Of a DNA stretch of 64,000 bases, positions 21,601-32,719 are shown in pieces. The DNA comes from Rebecca billardiae RCC1528 (Eukaryota; Haptophyta). The stretch is from contig OZ251223.1 in assembly GCA_965240325.2 (NCBI GenBank), positions 1,116,001 through 1,180,000 of the forward strand. Reading direction: 5' to 3'. A program made the position numbers and the translations under genes. The notes under the pieces were generated by a model that was not told the DNA's origin, did not search any database, and worked only from the letters and a program-made list of their open reading frames with translations. Position 1 is the stretch's first letter. Every line of letters begins with the position of its first letter.

Positions 21601-24109
21601 GTCGATGCAGCCGACGCGCGGCGGCGGCGAGGAGGGCGGCGGCGGGTTGGGAGGCGGCGGCGGTGGGGGTGATGGCGGGGGGCTTGGCGGGATCGGCGGC
21701 GGTGACGGCGGCGGCGAAGGCGGCGGGACTGGCGGCGAGGGCGGTGGCTCGCGGGGACGGTTGGATGGCAGCGGCGGGCTGGGCGGCGGGGTTGGTGGCG
21801 GTGGCGGCTGGCTGGGCGGGGGCGGGCTCGGCGGGGGCGATGGCGGAGGCGGCGGCGGTGGGCTGGGCGGCGGGCTGGGTGGCGGGCTGGGCGGCGGGCT
21901 CGGTGGTGGTGGTGGCGGTGGGCTGGGCGGCGGCGGGCTCGGCGGAGGGGACGGGGGCGGCGGCGGCGGCGGGCTCGGCGGTGGGCTGGGCGGCGGGCTG
22001 GGCGGCGGGCTGGGCGGCGGTGGAGGCGGCGGGCTTGGCGGCGGGCTCGGCGGCGGCGGTGGCGGCGGGCTCGGCGGCGGCGAAGGCGGCGGGGCCGGCG
22101 GCGGCGAGGGCGGCGGGCTGGGCGGCGGGCTTGGTGGCGGCGGTGGCGGCGGGCTCGGCGGTGGCGGGCTCGGCGGTGGCGATGGCGGAGGCGATGGCGG
22201 TGGGCCTGGCGGCGGGCTGGGCGGCGGGCTGGGCGGCGGGCTCGGTGGTGGTGGTGGCGGCGGGCTGGGCGGCGGTGGGCTCGGCGGCGGTGTTGGCGGC
22301 GGCGGCGGCGGAGGGCTCGGCGGGGGTGATGGAGGCGGCGGCGGCGGCGGGCTCGGCGGCGGCGTCGGTGGTGGCGGCGGCGGCGGGCTCGGCGGCGGCG
22401 TCGGCGGCGGCGGCGGCGGCGGGCTCGGCGGCGGCGTCGGTGGTGGGGACGGCGGCGGGCTCGGCGGCGGTGTCGGCGGCGGCGGCGGCGGCGGGCTCGG
22501 CGGCGGCGTCGGCGGCGGCGGCGGCGGCGGGCTCGGCGGCGGCGTCGGCGGCGGCGACGGCGGCGGGCTCGGCGGCGGCGTCGGCGGCGGCGGCGGCGGA
22601 GGGCTCGGCGGCGGCGTCGGCGGCGGCGGCGGCGGAGGGCTCGGCGGCGGCGTCGGGGGCGGCGGCGGCGGCGGGCTCGGCGGCGGTGATGGCGGCGGTG
22701 ATGGCGGCGGCGGCGGTGGCAAGCTCGGTGGCGGGCTTGGCGGCGGCGGCGGCGGCGAGCTCGGTGGTGGGCTTGGCGGTGGGCTGGGTGGCGGCGGCGG
22801 CGGTGAGCTCGGTGGCGGTGATGGCGGCGGCATCGGCGGCGGCGTAGGCGGAGGGCTCGGCGGCGGCATCGGCGGCGGCGGCGGTGGCGGGCTCGGCGGC
22901 GGCATCGGCGGTGGCGGCGGTGGCGGGCTCGGCGGCGGCATCGGCGGAGGCGGCGGCGGCGGGCTCGGCGGCGGCATCGGTGGGGGCGGCGGTGGCGGGC
23001 TCGGCGGCGGCGTCGGCGGTGGCGGCGGCGGCGGGCTCGGCGGCGGCATCGGCGGTGGCGGCGGTGGCGGGCTCGGCGGCGGCATCGGCGGTGGCGGTGG
23101 CGGCGGGCTCGGCGGCGGCATCGGCGGTGGCGGCGGCGGCGGGCTCGGCGGCGGCGTCGGTGGGGGCGGTGGCGGCGGGCTCGGCGGCGGCATCGGCGGT
23201 GGGGGCGGCGGCGGGCTCGGCGGCGGCATCGGCGGTGGCGGCGGCGGCGGGCTCGGCGGCGGCATCGGTGGGGGCGGCGGTGGCGGGCTCGGCGGCGGCG
23301 TCGGTGGGGGCGGCGGCGGCGGGCTCGGAGGCGGCGTCGGTGGGGGGGGCGGCGGCGGTTTCGGCTTCGGCGTCGGCGGCGGCGACGGCGACGGCGGCGG
23401 CGGCGGCGACGGCGGCGAAGGCGACGGAAGTGGAGGCTTCGTCGGGGTGGGTGGTGGCTTGGGCGTGGGAGAGGGGGGGAAGGTTGTGCTCGGGATAAAG
23501 GAGAAGGTCGGGGTAGAGAGCAGCGCGGAGAGCGTGCTGAACTTGAACTGCGCGGCCGTGCGGATGGCGTCCCACGCGAGGGCTTCCGTCAGCATACGCT
23601 CTTCTCGCGTGTCCTCGCCGAGAAGCGGAATCGCCGCGGGCGCCTCGTCGAACTCGAGCAGTGCACGCGGCGAAGGTGTGTTGATGGAGTCCACTTTGTT
23701 GTGAGCGTCCGGCATGGCACCCTGTGCGCGATGCACAGCGCCCGTCGAGAATCGGCTGGGCAGGCGGCGTTTGTTCGGCGGCGGAATTGCACACACATGG
23801 GGCGGGCGGTGCAGACAGCGCCATGCGGAAGGCGCGCGCTGCGCGTCAGATGGATGCATGGGGTGTCGCAGGAGCGCTCTCTCCGCGAATCACCCCGGCA
23901 CGGACGACCCTGACATGTGATCAGTCCGCCTGCGCACGCGGGAGCGGCCGCGGGGCGCGCAAGATTGCATACCTGTCGACGACCGAGCCGCGTGTCGCTG
24001 AGAATCGCGCCGCTGACTCGAACTCACGGTACGACGGCCCATCGCTGTGCGCGGCAGAGCCGCCTGCAGCACCGAGCGCAGCGACGAGCACGAGCAGCGC
24101 TAGGACCAT
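15656..24109 (-). CDS. Giant Pro-rich, GCTD-repeat surface protein (single-pass, four exons)
   Basis: My model joins exons 24109-23973, 23755-16402, 16286-16197 and 16063-15656, giving 2662 codons with phases that agree. Introns are 217, 115 and 133 bp, all GT-AG. Order: signal peptide ([17 protein letters not shown]), a short globular part, a Pro-rich stalk (about 138-754), 25 Cys repeats of about 26 residues ([21 protein letters not shown] type, about 757-1410), an unassigned region (about 1411-1692), 27 more repeats (to about 2370), a second Pro-rich part, one membrane helix in exon 3 ([21 protein letters not shown]) and a 135-residue tail with a Pro run. The repeats resemble Cys-rich modules of secreted proteins in marine microbes; the stalk resembles hydroxyproline-rich wall proteins. 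A role in adhesion or the cell covering is inferred. The first intron's acceptor is the least certain point. Confidence 0.82.
21630..23440 (-). repeat. Pro-rich coding minisatellite with a 36-bp unit
   Basis: This part of the surface-protein gene is built from copies of a 36-bp unit encoding SPPPPPPP followed by M or T and PPP. Units differ mainly at the M/T codon and at third positions. Single units of other length occur at the 3' side. The reverse strand reads as a Gly-rich open frame of 705 codons, which is a by-product. Confidence 0.92.
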
Positions 24110-26116
24110 TGCCGCCGACGTGTGGGCGGGCGACCCCGTGGGCCCCGGCTGGCAGGCGGGCACAGAAGGAGAAGCAGCTCCTTGCGGGTGCGGGAGCGCG
24201 TCAGTTGTGTAGCTACGCGGAAGCGGGGGTTGGGGTTGTGCGTGTGGGTCCTAGCTACTTTTCTGCGGTCGAGGCGCCGGACGGCGCGCGCGGCCTTGCG
24301 TGCCCATCAATGCAACTTTCTAACCAGTGAACAAACAGGACTAGTAGTGATCTGAGTTTCGTCGCTATGATGGCTTAAACCTCCAACCCCCGGGGGCCCT
24401 ATGGTACTTGGTAGGGCCACCCATCAAAGTTGGGCGCGACGAAAATAATCAGCATGCGGTTGATGAATAACTTCCCGTTACTGTTGGCGGGCGTCAATCT
24501 CGCCTGCCTGAGCTGTGTGCGTCTCTTATTCTTAGTAAACTGTATGGGGGTACTTCAGACATATCTTGAGATGATGGGAAACCCATTCCGCGGCATAATT
24601 ACTTGAAATATCATCATCAAATATGCATGCGCCGAGCACGGCCTTGTCTGTATTTAATTGTATGTTCATCCCAGGTGCGCATGTGCCGCGCCGATACCCC
24701 GCCGGTGAGTAGGAGTCCGTCGTCGACGACGAGGCCCACCATCGCCTGCACCGAGCACCCGAGCTCGGCTAACAAGCGCTCTCTGATCAGCGGCTGGCGC
24801 TGTGACGCCGCTGACAGACGCCGAGCAGCACCTGGACCTGGTTGTCGTGACAGTGCGCAGATGTCGAGCAGCTCATCGAGGGAGGTTCAGTGATGAATCT
24901 GAGATTGAGTGGAGTGCAGGGAGCTTAGACTACTACAGTGTAGCGCTGGTCACTCCTTTGGCGCGCCTACACGCAGTGCTCCCACACGTCAAGTGCCTGC
25001 TCGTCTCGGCCGCTGCTGTGAAGGCGTGGCGGCGTGCCGCCGTGGCTGGCAGCGGCGGCGCCGGGCGCTACACGGAGCCCGACACCGCAGGCGCAGCTGA
25101 CTGAGTGAGCAAGCGGGCAGCGCGGGCGGGAAGCGCGGATCGCGCGCAGGCGCGCTCGGGGAGAGCGTTCGCAGCTCTCCCTCAGACCGCCTGCGCGGAG
25201 TGCGCCATCGCTCACTCACGTGAGGCCGACGCGTACGGGCAGAGCGCAGCCGCCGCGCGGCTCACTCCAACTCCAAGGCCTTGCGACCGAGGGCCAGCGC
25301 CACCACAGCTGACTGCTGAGAGAGCAACGGGAGGCGCGTCCGGAGGCACGTGCAGTTGCGCTCGGGGAGAGCGGTGCGCAAGGGCGAGACCAGCGGGGCT
25401 CCGGCGCACACGGTGTTCGGATGACGGCGCTTGTCAGCCAACACCGAGCGCGGCAGGCTTTATTCGACACCGAGAGTTCAGCTCAAGCTGCGCCGTGCGC
25501 GGCGTGCGGCGTGGCGCGCGTAGGCGCGCGCATGGTCAGCTGGACACGCAGCGAGAACACGCTTTCGGCAGGGCGGGCCGCGCGGGATGAGCGGGGAACG
25601 AAAGCGACGCCAACAGCTGAGTCGGGACCCGCGCCGCAGCCGCGCGCATCCAAGTGGCAAGTCTTCAACTGGCGCCGAGGCTTCTGAGCTGCGCGGTGCG
25701 CGAGGGCCGCCACCGCGCGTCGGTCAGCTGAGACGGTGCTGTCGGGTCGGCCGATGGCCCGGCCAGCGCGCCGACCTGCCCGCGCGTCTGAGCCGAGTGC
25801 CGAAGTCGGATCAGGCTCGACGAAAAGTTGCAGCGGCTCGGTGAATAAACGCACGATGACTTCCTTCCAACCATTAACCAAGTCTTCAACGCGCCGAGAG
25901 TCCAGCTCTTGAGCTCAGGGCTGGATGGGCCATGACGCGTCATGATGACGCCCTTATTTCTGGCGTCACGCAGCATGCCGCGTCACGCGGTAACCAAAAT
26001 AAGGCGGCGGATTGAACTACGCCCGTCTATGGGGCGGGGATGAATCTGGCAGTAAGAATAAAGCAATGATATATGACCGCGTTCCGCGGTCCTTCCGTAG
26101 AACCAACGTAGTTAGG
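24110..26116. other. Unresolved upstream region with coding-like fragments
   Basis: No complete gene can be drawn. On the minus strand at about 24600-24830 a frame reads LIRERLLAELGCSVQAM and continues VGLVVDDGLLLTGGVS, which has protein-like composition and could be an exon. On the plus strand a short segment at 24676-24705 has good splice-like borders (CCCAG before, GTGAGT after). From 25100 to 25760 all frames are open because of GC content, but I see no domain. Confidence 0.4.
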
Positions 26117-26124
26117 GGCCCGCG

Positions 26125-27208
26125 GTGCACCCTCCGTCGGCTGCTGTCTCAGTCTGGTCAACATGGCGGGCCGATGAGGACTGTCGCCGCGGGCCCGCGC
26201 GAAGAAGTACGGACGGCGGCCGGGGCAGCGGCGCGCGCGCGCAGGGCGAGCCTGCCTTGAGGTGCTCGCGCTGCGCCACGCGCTCGACGACGGGCCGCTG
26301 GTCGCTCAGCCGGCGCGCCTCGTGCCGGCAGAGCGAGAGCGCGCACCACTCTGCTGGCCCCACCCCCAGCGGCCCCAGCCTGCGCTCACGGCGCTGCGCA
26401 GCCGCGCACCGAGTCCGAGAGGCGAGACCGAGCGGAGCTCGGGGTGGAACGAGGCGAGCGGCGGGTCGCGCCTGCCGCCGCGCGTGCGCGCCTGCTCCAC
26501 CGCGCCACCGTGCTCGCCCGCCGCCTCCTCCGCCGCGTCGGCCTCGAAGCCACGGCGGCGGCCAGCCAGCCTCCGACCGAGGCGGAGCCCGTGCGTGCTC
26601 ACTCACTCACCCGGCGCGGTGGCGCCCTCGAGTCGACGGCCGTCTACTCCACAGCTGGCTGCTCGAGCTGCTGCACGGGGCGTCGCGACGAGGGCGCCGC
26701 GCGCGCCCAGCGCGTCCGTCGCCGCGTCGCGCAGCGCGTCGAGCTCGGCGCCGCGCTTCGCCAGCTCGGCGCCCAGCGCCTCCGTGCGCACTCGTGCTCA
26801 TTCGATTGTCGTCATCGCGCTCGTCGGCTCCGTGGCGAGCCCGCGGGGCGGACGAGCGGACTACTGCGCGCCGCAGCAGGAGCAGCGCGCGGCGCGCAGC
26901 GCTCCGCGCGCAGCAGGGCCGTCTCCTCATCCACCGAGTGCACAGCCTGCGCGGCGGCGACGGCGGCGCGCGCCGCCGCGGGGGGACGCACGCGCTGCGG
27001 GCCGAGATGAGTCCGGCTGCCGAGCCGCGGTGGCGGCGTCGGCGTGCGCGCCGGGCGAGGTGGGCGAGCTCACGCGGCCCGGGCTCAGCACGCCCGTGCA
27101 CAGCGCCGGCCGCGGTGGCGAGCGCGCACCGCTCGGCCGCGGTGGCAACCGGCTGAGCGGTTCGGTTTGAAGCCGCGAGGTCAGCGACGTCTCCGATGAC
27201 TCGGCCAT
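26125..27208 (-). CDS. Probable multi-exon coiled-coil protein, exons only partly resolved
   Basis: From the ATG at 27208 (AATCATGGCC context) the frame encodes a Ser/Pro/Arg-rich N-terminus beginning MAESSETSLTSRLQTEPLSR. A good donor (CGC before GTGAGC) and an acceptor ending CGCGCAG about 125 bp on would join it to a segment with VHSVDEETALLRAERC. Further minus-strand stretches read EALGAELAKRGAELDALRD (about 26785-26730), a Glu/Ala-rich piece with FEADAAEEAAGEHGG (about 26550) and LSDQRPVVERVAQREHLKAG (about 26300-26240). These look like helical coiled-coil exons in different frames, with a second strong donor GTGAGTGAGT near 26610. Some joins do not keep phase in my reading, so it may be a decayed gene. 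It lies inside the candidate element. Function unknown. Confidence 0.35.
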
Positions 27209-27407
27209 GATTGTGGTCCTCCTTCGCCCACGTGTGCTTTGTCGACCATCCGCTGGAGGCGCGCCAACGTCGGTACGGACAGCGCCTGCTTGAGCGTCGT
27301 GATGTGCATCAGCTCGAGCCGGCCGAAGATGGGCCCGCCGACGGCGATGATATTATGTGCGCGCTTGCCGCTGGGCACGTCGTCCTCCTCGTCGCGAGAC
27401 GCTGGCG

Positions 27408-27662
27408 GGCGGGTAACCCGTTTTTCTTTCATTATGGCAAAGGAGGTTCATCCATCGAGGCAGGCGGGTAACTTGGTTTAACCAGCGCTATTCAAAACAA
27501 TCCCTTCATTATGACACAGGAGGTTCATCCATCGAGGCAGACGGGTAACTTGGTTGGACAATAAGCGCTATTGAAAAGAATCTCTTTTAATATGACGAGG
27601 CGGTTCATCCATCGAGGCAGGCGGGTAACGTATTTGAACAAGCACTATTCAAAAGAATCTGG
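27408..27662. repeat. Tandem repeat, 77-80 bp unit, about 3.3 copies
   Basis: GGTTCATCCATCGAGGCAG recurs at 27445, 27522 and 27602, followed each time by CGGGTAAC and an AGCGCTATTCAAAA-like segment. A partial copy precedes the first. The arrays start next to a minus-strand frame ending at 27181 that reads IIAVGGPIFGRLELMHITT (27432-27181), which may be a neighbouring exon. Confidence 0.85.
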
Positions 27663-28538
27663 CCTCATAGCTGTTTTCGACCCAAAACAATCAAACGTCG
27701 CTCGGCAAACTCGTACTTCAGCATACAAGAGGGGTAGGAATACTCACTTGTTTCACCCCCGGGGTATCTGATCCCACGTCCGTCCATCGACATACGGCGA
27801 ATTGGCGGGCGCGCTTATTTCGTCAATCGCGTCTTGCGGATAGACAGCAATGTACGGTACGTACCCCTCGAAAAAGCGAAAATTCACCCTCCAACAGCCC
27901 TCAAAATCGTCCCCCGTCCCCTTTGGCCTTTATTTCTTTGATCAAAAGATCTTTTTGACAACGTAGTGAGGGCCCCCGGCGGGGCTCCACGCTACGCGCT
28001 CCGCCCTGCACCGCGGGCCATAAAATACAATAAAGGCGGGCAGTGATATGTATATCTGTATACGCTTGCAAATGTAGCTTATTATTTTCTGCACCTTAAT
28101 CCAGTTACAAAATCTCATCCACAAAATCATCTGCGCGCATTATTATTTTGATTTGCGGAGCACGTGCGCCCCCCCCCCCCCCCCCCCCCCGGCCCCGGCC
28201 CCGGCTTTCGCTCCGACTCACGCTCAGCCTGGGAGGGGGGGGGGGGGCATATAGTGAAAGTCGTCGTATAGCTGCGACTGCCATTATACTGCTACTGCTA
28301 TAGAATTGTAAGACCGTTGACTAGCTACCGCCATGATCACTAATAATGACGATACGATATATTCAGTCGGACCGTCGCCACCGGCCGGCCACGCCCGGGC
28401 GGGCTGCGCCCTCAACCAGTCGCCGATCACTGATCAGATTCAGTGACACTGCCTACTGCTGAGAGCCGGGGGTGCGGCGCAGTCACTGCATTGTCAGTTC
28501 GGCTGCTGCTACGTACTAGCTAAGTAAACTGCTGCTAG

Positions 28539-28595
28539 CTAGCTTTTGCGCCGAGTATATTCAATTAATAATAACCACTCGGACGCGCAAAAGCT
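28539..28595. repeat. Imperfect hairpin in the spacer
   Basis: AGCTTTTGCGCCGAGT is mirrored by ACTCGGACGCGCAAAAGCT across an AT-rich loop of about 22 bases. One arm has three extra bases. Function unknown. Confidence 0.6.
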
Positions 28596-28721
28596 CACCA
28601 CGGCGCGCCTTTAACGTACTGACTACTACTGTCAATGCTACTGAGTAGCCGGAACTCAAACACCAGTTGCCTGAATATCATAGGCGGGTGTTATAATTAA
28701 TAATATTTAATTATTAAGCTA

Positions 28722-28832
28722 GGGAGAGAGAGATCGAGAGAGATCGAGAGAGATCGAGAGATCGAGATCCGTCAGATCGAGATCGAGATCGAGCTCAGAG
28801 AGAGAGCTAGACGGAGAGAGAGAGAGAGAGTC

Positions 28833-28907
<75 letters not shown>
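28722..28907. repeat. (GA)n microsatellite with GATCGA variants
   Basis: A purine tract of about 185 bp starts as GAGAGATC variants and ends as about 30 pure GA units. Confidence 0.92.
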
Positions 28908-28908
<1 letters not shown>

Positions 28909-29300
28909 GACGACGACGGCAGATGCGGCCGCGGCCGAGCGCCTTCCGGCTTCCCGCTCCTATCCGGATCGGGAGAGTGAGTCGTCAGGCGCTCAGTCGA
29001 GTCAGTCGTACACTCGTACAGACAGTAGTGAGATCAGTTAGACAGCCAGACAGACAGAGCGACAGACGTGACGCCGAGAGACTATGACGGAGAGAGAGAT
29101 GATACGTACAGGTTTTCGCCGGGGCTGCAGACCCGGCGTCGTCAGACTCTGCGGTGATGAAGCCTGCTCGTGATAAGCCTCGTAACATTTAAGTAGTAAG
29201 GCTTACAGAAGGCACAGCAGTACGCGGTCTGACTCGGAGCTCGGACGAGTGCGAGTGCGCGTCACTACGGGTTACGTGGCACACCACAGTACGCATATCA

Positions 29301-30176
29301 TCATCCTGTGCGCCGACTGGGCGAGTCACCTGCGCGCGAGGGCTGCGCAGCGTCCGACACGGCCCAGCTTGCGGGCGCAAAGCGGTTCACGTACGCCAGC
29401 CCGTGTGGCAGCTCACCCTCCGCCTCCACGAGCCGGTTGCCACTGAGGGCCATCTGCTCGACGACCACCGAGACGGGCACCCACTCACCCAGGTGGTTCT
29501 TGCGCATGACGACCTTGACTGCGCAGCAGCCCTGCGGGCCGTTGAGCAGGAAAGTCGGCCGCCACGCATCGGAACGCATGGTGCCAGTAAAGATGGCGTC
29601 GCCGCTGGGCCAGACCGAGCTCGGCCACATGCTGGTGACGCCTTGGCCGATCACGCGCTGGACGTCCGGCTGGGTCTCCAGCTTTTGCACGAGCGCGAAG
29701 AGGGCTTTGTCCTTGGCATCAAGCTCCAAGCGCGTCTCGTTCGACCACCCGCTCTCGCTGACGCCGTAGAATCGGCGAGCTTCGCGATCATACGCCGAGC
29801 CATCTTCCGGCCCATACAAGAGGTCATCGGCTCCGTCTGGGTCGTACCACTCGTACACCAGCCACAGCCAGACGCCACCGCCTGTGATCATCAGCGCCCA
29901 TCGGCAAGCCGTGCCGAAGAAGCCGAGCACGCCACCGCCTCCGCCGCCGCCGCCACCGCCGCCCCCGGTGGCACGCCCAGTCGAGCCAGCACCATTGCCG
30001 ACGCCGACCCGACGCGACGGAGCGGATGACATGGCGCGCGCCGCGTGGCCTGCTGGCCGCGATGATAGGCGATGTGCTACACACATCGACGCCGCGGGTA
30101 CAGAACTTCTCAGCACTGACGGAGCCCCTCGCCGCCCTGCCGCGGCCGCCAGCCGGAACCCTGCTGCTGCGAGCAT
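29301..30176 (-). CDS. Predicted mitochondrial inner-membrane protein, TIM21/COA1-like
   Basis: A protein of 291 residues in one exon. The N-terminus (MLAAAGFRLAAAAGRRGAPS and on) is Arg/Ala/Ser rich without acids, like a mitochondrial presequence. A Gly run then precedes one membrane helix (ALMITGGGVWLWLVYEW, about residue 95). The soluble part has ALFALVQKLETQPDVQRVIG, then RPTFLLNGPQGCCAVKVVM and EWVPVSVVVE. This order (helix ending in a short-distance DP-x-V-x-x-hhG motif, then two strands around GPxG) is what TIM21 and COA1 family members show, but similarity is weak and the call is inference. Roles would be presequence translocase or cytochrome oxidase assembly. The frame is open to 30284; I start at 30176 where the presequence begins. 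Head to head with CPN20. Confidence 0.55.
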   Translation of the reverse strand: MLAAAGFRLAAAAGRRGAPSVLRSSVPAASMCVAHRLSSRPAGHAARAMSSAPSRRVGVGNGAGSTGRATGGGGGGGGGGGGVLGFFGTACRWALMITGGGVWLWLVYEWYDPDGADDLLYGPEDGSAYDREARRFYGVSESGWSNETRLELDAKDKALFALVQKLETQPDVQRVIGQGVTSMWPSSVWPSGDAIFTGTMRSDAWRPTFLLNGPQGCCAVKVVMRKNHLGEWVPVSVVVEQMALSGNRLVEAEGELPHGLAYVNRFAPASWAVSDAAQPSRAGDSPSRRTG

Positions 30177-30394
30177 CGCGCCCGGGCTGTGACGTGGAGC
30201 TGGGTCGGGCCGCTGCGATGGGGGCCCGGCCGGACTTTGCCCGATGACTTGTAGTTGAAGAGTTGATCTGAAGCCGGTTGCCATGGCTGCGCCTTGCTGT
30301 ACCAGTAGTAGTCGCGCCTTGGCGTCTGGACTCCGGCCCTTGGCACCCGATCTGCCGTCCAGATCGCCGCGTGGCAGCCTTCGTCGTCGTCATT

Positions 30395-31331
30395 ATGCTT
30401 CGATCTGCATGCTTCCTCAGCCTCGCTGCGGCCTGCGCGGCGTACCACGGCAGGGCACCGGCGGCGTCGGGCTTGGCGAGCAGCCGCGTCGTTGCCTCTC
30501 GCGCTGCGGTCGCCAGCGGTCGGCGTGCTGTGGTCGGCATGGAAGAAGAGGTGTCTGCGGAGGTGGCGGCCGCAACGTATAGCCTGGACAACGTCGTGCT
30601 TGACGGCCCGTTGCAGCCGCTTAAGGACCAGGTGCGCGCATGCATGGGCGGGCATGCGAACCGATCTGCATACCGCGGCTACTGCGCGCGTCCGCTCGCC
30701 GGAAGCTCACGCCTCCTCGCGCCGCCGGCCGCGTGTGCGGCTCTGTTGCGCGCCCACGGCCGCCGCCGCGCAGATCCTCGTGAAGCTGGATGAGCCCAGC
30801 AAGCAGACCACGGGCGGTCTGTTCTTGACATCCGGCGAGTCTGACACACCAACAAGCGGCGTGGTGGTCGGTGCTGGGCCGGGCAAGCCCCACCCCCACT
30901 CGGACGTGCTCATCACCAACCCGATCAAGGCTGGCGACAAGGTGATGTTTGGCGAGTTCACGGGCACCAAGGTGAAGTACTGCCTGGATGACCACGTGAT
31001 GCTCACGCTCGACGAGGTGCTGTGCAAGGTGGTCGATGGCAAGCTCGAGCCCATCCGTGACCGCCTCATGCTCAAGCCGATCGAGAAGCCGGTCTCGACG
31101 AGCGCTGGCATCGTGCTGACCAATGAGGCTGCCAAGGCGCAGGAGGTGCCCAACCAGGGGGAGGTGATGGCAGTGGGCGAGGGGCGCTTCACCGCGCGTG
31201 GCGACATCGAGCCTATGGACGTCAAGGTTGGCGAGAAGGTGATGTTCACCAAGTACGGAGGTACGGAGGTCGTGTACAATGGGCAGAAGTACGTGTTCGT
31301 GTTTGCGGCGGACTGCCTGGCCAAGTACTGA
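30395..31331 (+). CDS. CPN20: Plastid co-chaperonin Cpn20, double Cpn10 domain
   Basis: Exons 30395-30631 and 30774-31331 (intron 142 bp, GTGCGC...GCGCAG, phase 0) give 264 residues. Two GroES-like domains lie in tandem: the first starts PLKDQILVKLDEPSKQTTGG with a mobile loop, the second EPIRDRLMLKPIEKPVSTSAG; each ends with a K-x-x-x-x-V-x-x region (YCLDDHVMLTLDEVLCKV and YNGQKYVFVFAADCLAKY). Double-domain Cpn10 proteins are plastid-specific partners of Cpn60 and form the lid of the folding chamber. The N-terminus begins with a hydrophobic signal (MLRSACFLSLAAACAA) followed by a Ser/Arg/Ala-rich stretch, as expected for import into a complex plastid. The intron lies within the first beta strand of domain 1. 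The ATG at 30278 upstream is in frame but is followed by no targeting sequence, so 30395 is preferred. Confidence 0.92.
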
Positions 31332-32719
31332 ATGAACGAACGAACGACGAACGAGAAGCAGCTCTCGCCGACGAACACCTCGTGCGCGGTGCCGCTTCAA
31401 CACGTGGCGCTGCATTGGGTCGCCGTCGACACTGGCAGAGCCTCGTGATGCCGAGCGCCCCCCCTCCCCTCCCGGCTTGATGAGCACATGTGCCGCGCGC
31501 AGTCCTGACTGAGTGAGATGGGCTCTGGCAGACACGTAACTACCGACGTAGTCGTAAGTCATCCGCCGACCTGACTCTGTAGTCATCTGAGCAGTCACGA
31601 GTGTCAGTGTCCAGTCTCGATGACGTTGCCAGGCACCCGGTGACAGCTGTTGGGATCTTGGATCATGATGGCACCCCTGGCCCTGCGACCGCTCGGACCG
31701 GTCGGGCCGGTTAGTCCGAGCCCGACTGACTCAAACGGTATTCTGAATCTTCCGCGATGCTTCTTCAAATATTGTTTGTGATGACTACTGACTCTGAAAC
31801 TTGGATGACTTCTATACATCAGTACAGTACTGCTGTTGCTCATCTCATTTCGAGTCAATCGAGTATCGCGACGAAATCAGCCTGCGACTGAATCATGACT
31901 GTGTCTGTGAATCGAGTCTGAGTCTCGGTCGTAACACCGACTCGGACACACGGTACGTGGTGAGTGTAAGCTAGCTAGCGGCGCCACGTATGACGTAGCT
32001 TAGCCGATGTTACAACTCGAACTCGATGTAAATATTATTAAAATATCCGATGTTCCGCCTTAGAATGAATAATCAGCAATACGACGCTGAGTTCGGACGA
32101 CGTCACTGTATTATGCTACTTTATCGTCACTATTAGCTACTACTGTCTGTGAGTACCAACTTGCATCATTGGCAGGTACTGTAACTATAAATTATTATGT
32201 ATTCGTCAATCAGTGACTACTTTCAGTGTCCGTGACTAGCCGTGTAAGCTACTACTCACTGTTAGTACACGGTGAGTCGGTAGCTTACGCTATTCAGAGT
32301 GAGTATTCTTAGACTACCCATCACTGCACTTTATAGTTTATATTGGCGGGCATTGGGGGATTGCTCTCAGCGACATCAGTGGCGGCCGTCCGCTGCGCGC
32401 TCTGCTGCCGACAGAGTGCCGTCGCGGCGTCTGCGTTGACCATTACGACACACGGGCCTCACGGTCACGCACGATTCACGGCGCGCGCGGCGGTTGATAT
32501 AATTTGATAAATATATTTATAATAATATAATAAAAGATAATAATAATGACGCGGTTATTATAAAATACAATGCGATAGCTTAACGTTTTCGTCAAATAAT
32601 CTGATGACAATTGCAATAGCGCTGTATATAAATTATTAGTTTGTTATGAAAACACCACCAGGTTCAAGGAATCGCGCAGGATGAAAATAATGCCGCAGCT
32701 GACCAGGGACTGCAACGAG
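31332..32719. other. Convergent spacer, low GC
   Basis: No gene is seen between CPN20 and PLGG1. An imperfect hairpin lies at 32245-32290 (GTAAGCTAC... facing ...GTAGCTTAC), and 32495-32640 is strongly AT rich. Confidence 0.6.

Larger units (their letters stand above)
26117..28020. mobile_element. Candidate element copy 2, bounded by GGCCCGCGGTG inverted ends
   Basis: GGGCCCGCGGTGC at the left end faces GCACCGCGGGCC at the right end. The right 110 bp (27918-28030) match the left end of the locus at 13533 in inverse orientation, and the left flank (26070-26128) matches the right flank of that locus. Inside are a probable minus-strand multi-exon gene, a tandem repeat at 27408-27662, and a minus-strand stop-free run of about 58 codons at 27755-27930 containing WRVNFRFFEGYVPYIAVYP. 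No known transposase motif was recognised, so the mobile nature is inferred from the shared ends. Confidence 0.45.
28021..29300. other. Low-complexity spacer
   Basis: No gene is seen. It holds a C homopolymer at about 28171-28190, a G run at about 28237-28248, a hairpin at 28539-28595 and the (GA)n tract. Base composition is lower in GC than the flanking genes. Confidence 0.6.

Noticed and set aside
21587-23704. Plus-strand open frame of 705 codons, Gly rich
   Set aside because: It is the exact antisense of the Pro-rich stalk. Codon periodicity and the Cys-repeat context place the real gene on the minus strand.
27755-27785. GGGTATCTGATCCC, similar to the universal small-subunit rRNA motif
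   Set aside because: The flanks do not match any rRNA and the match is short. The stretch fits a minus-strand reading frame instead.
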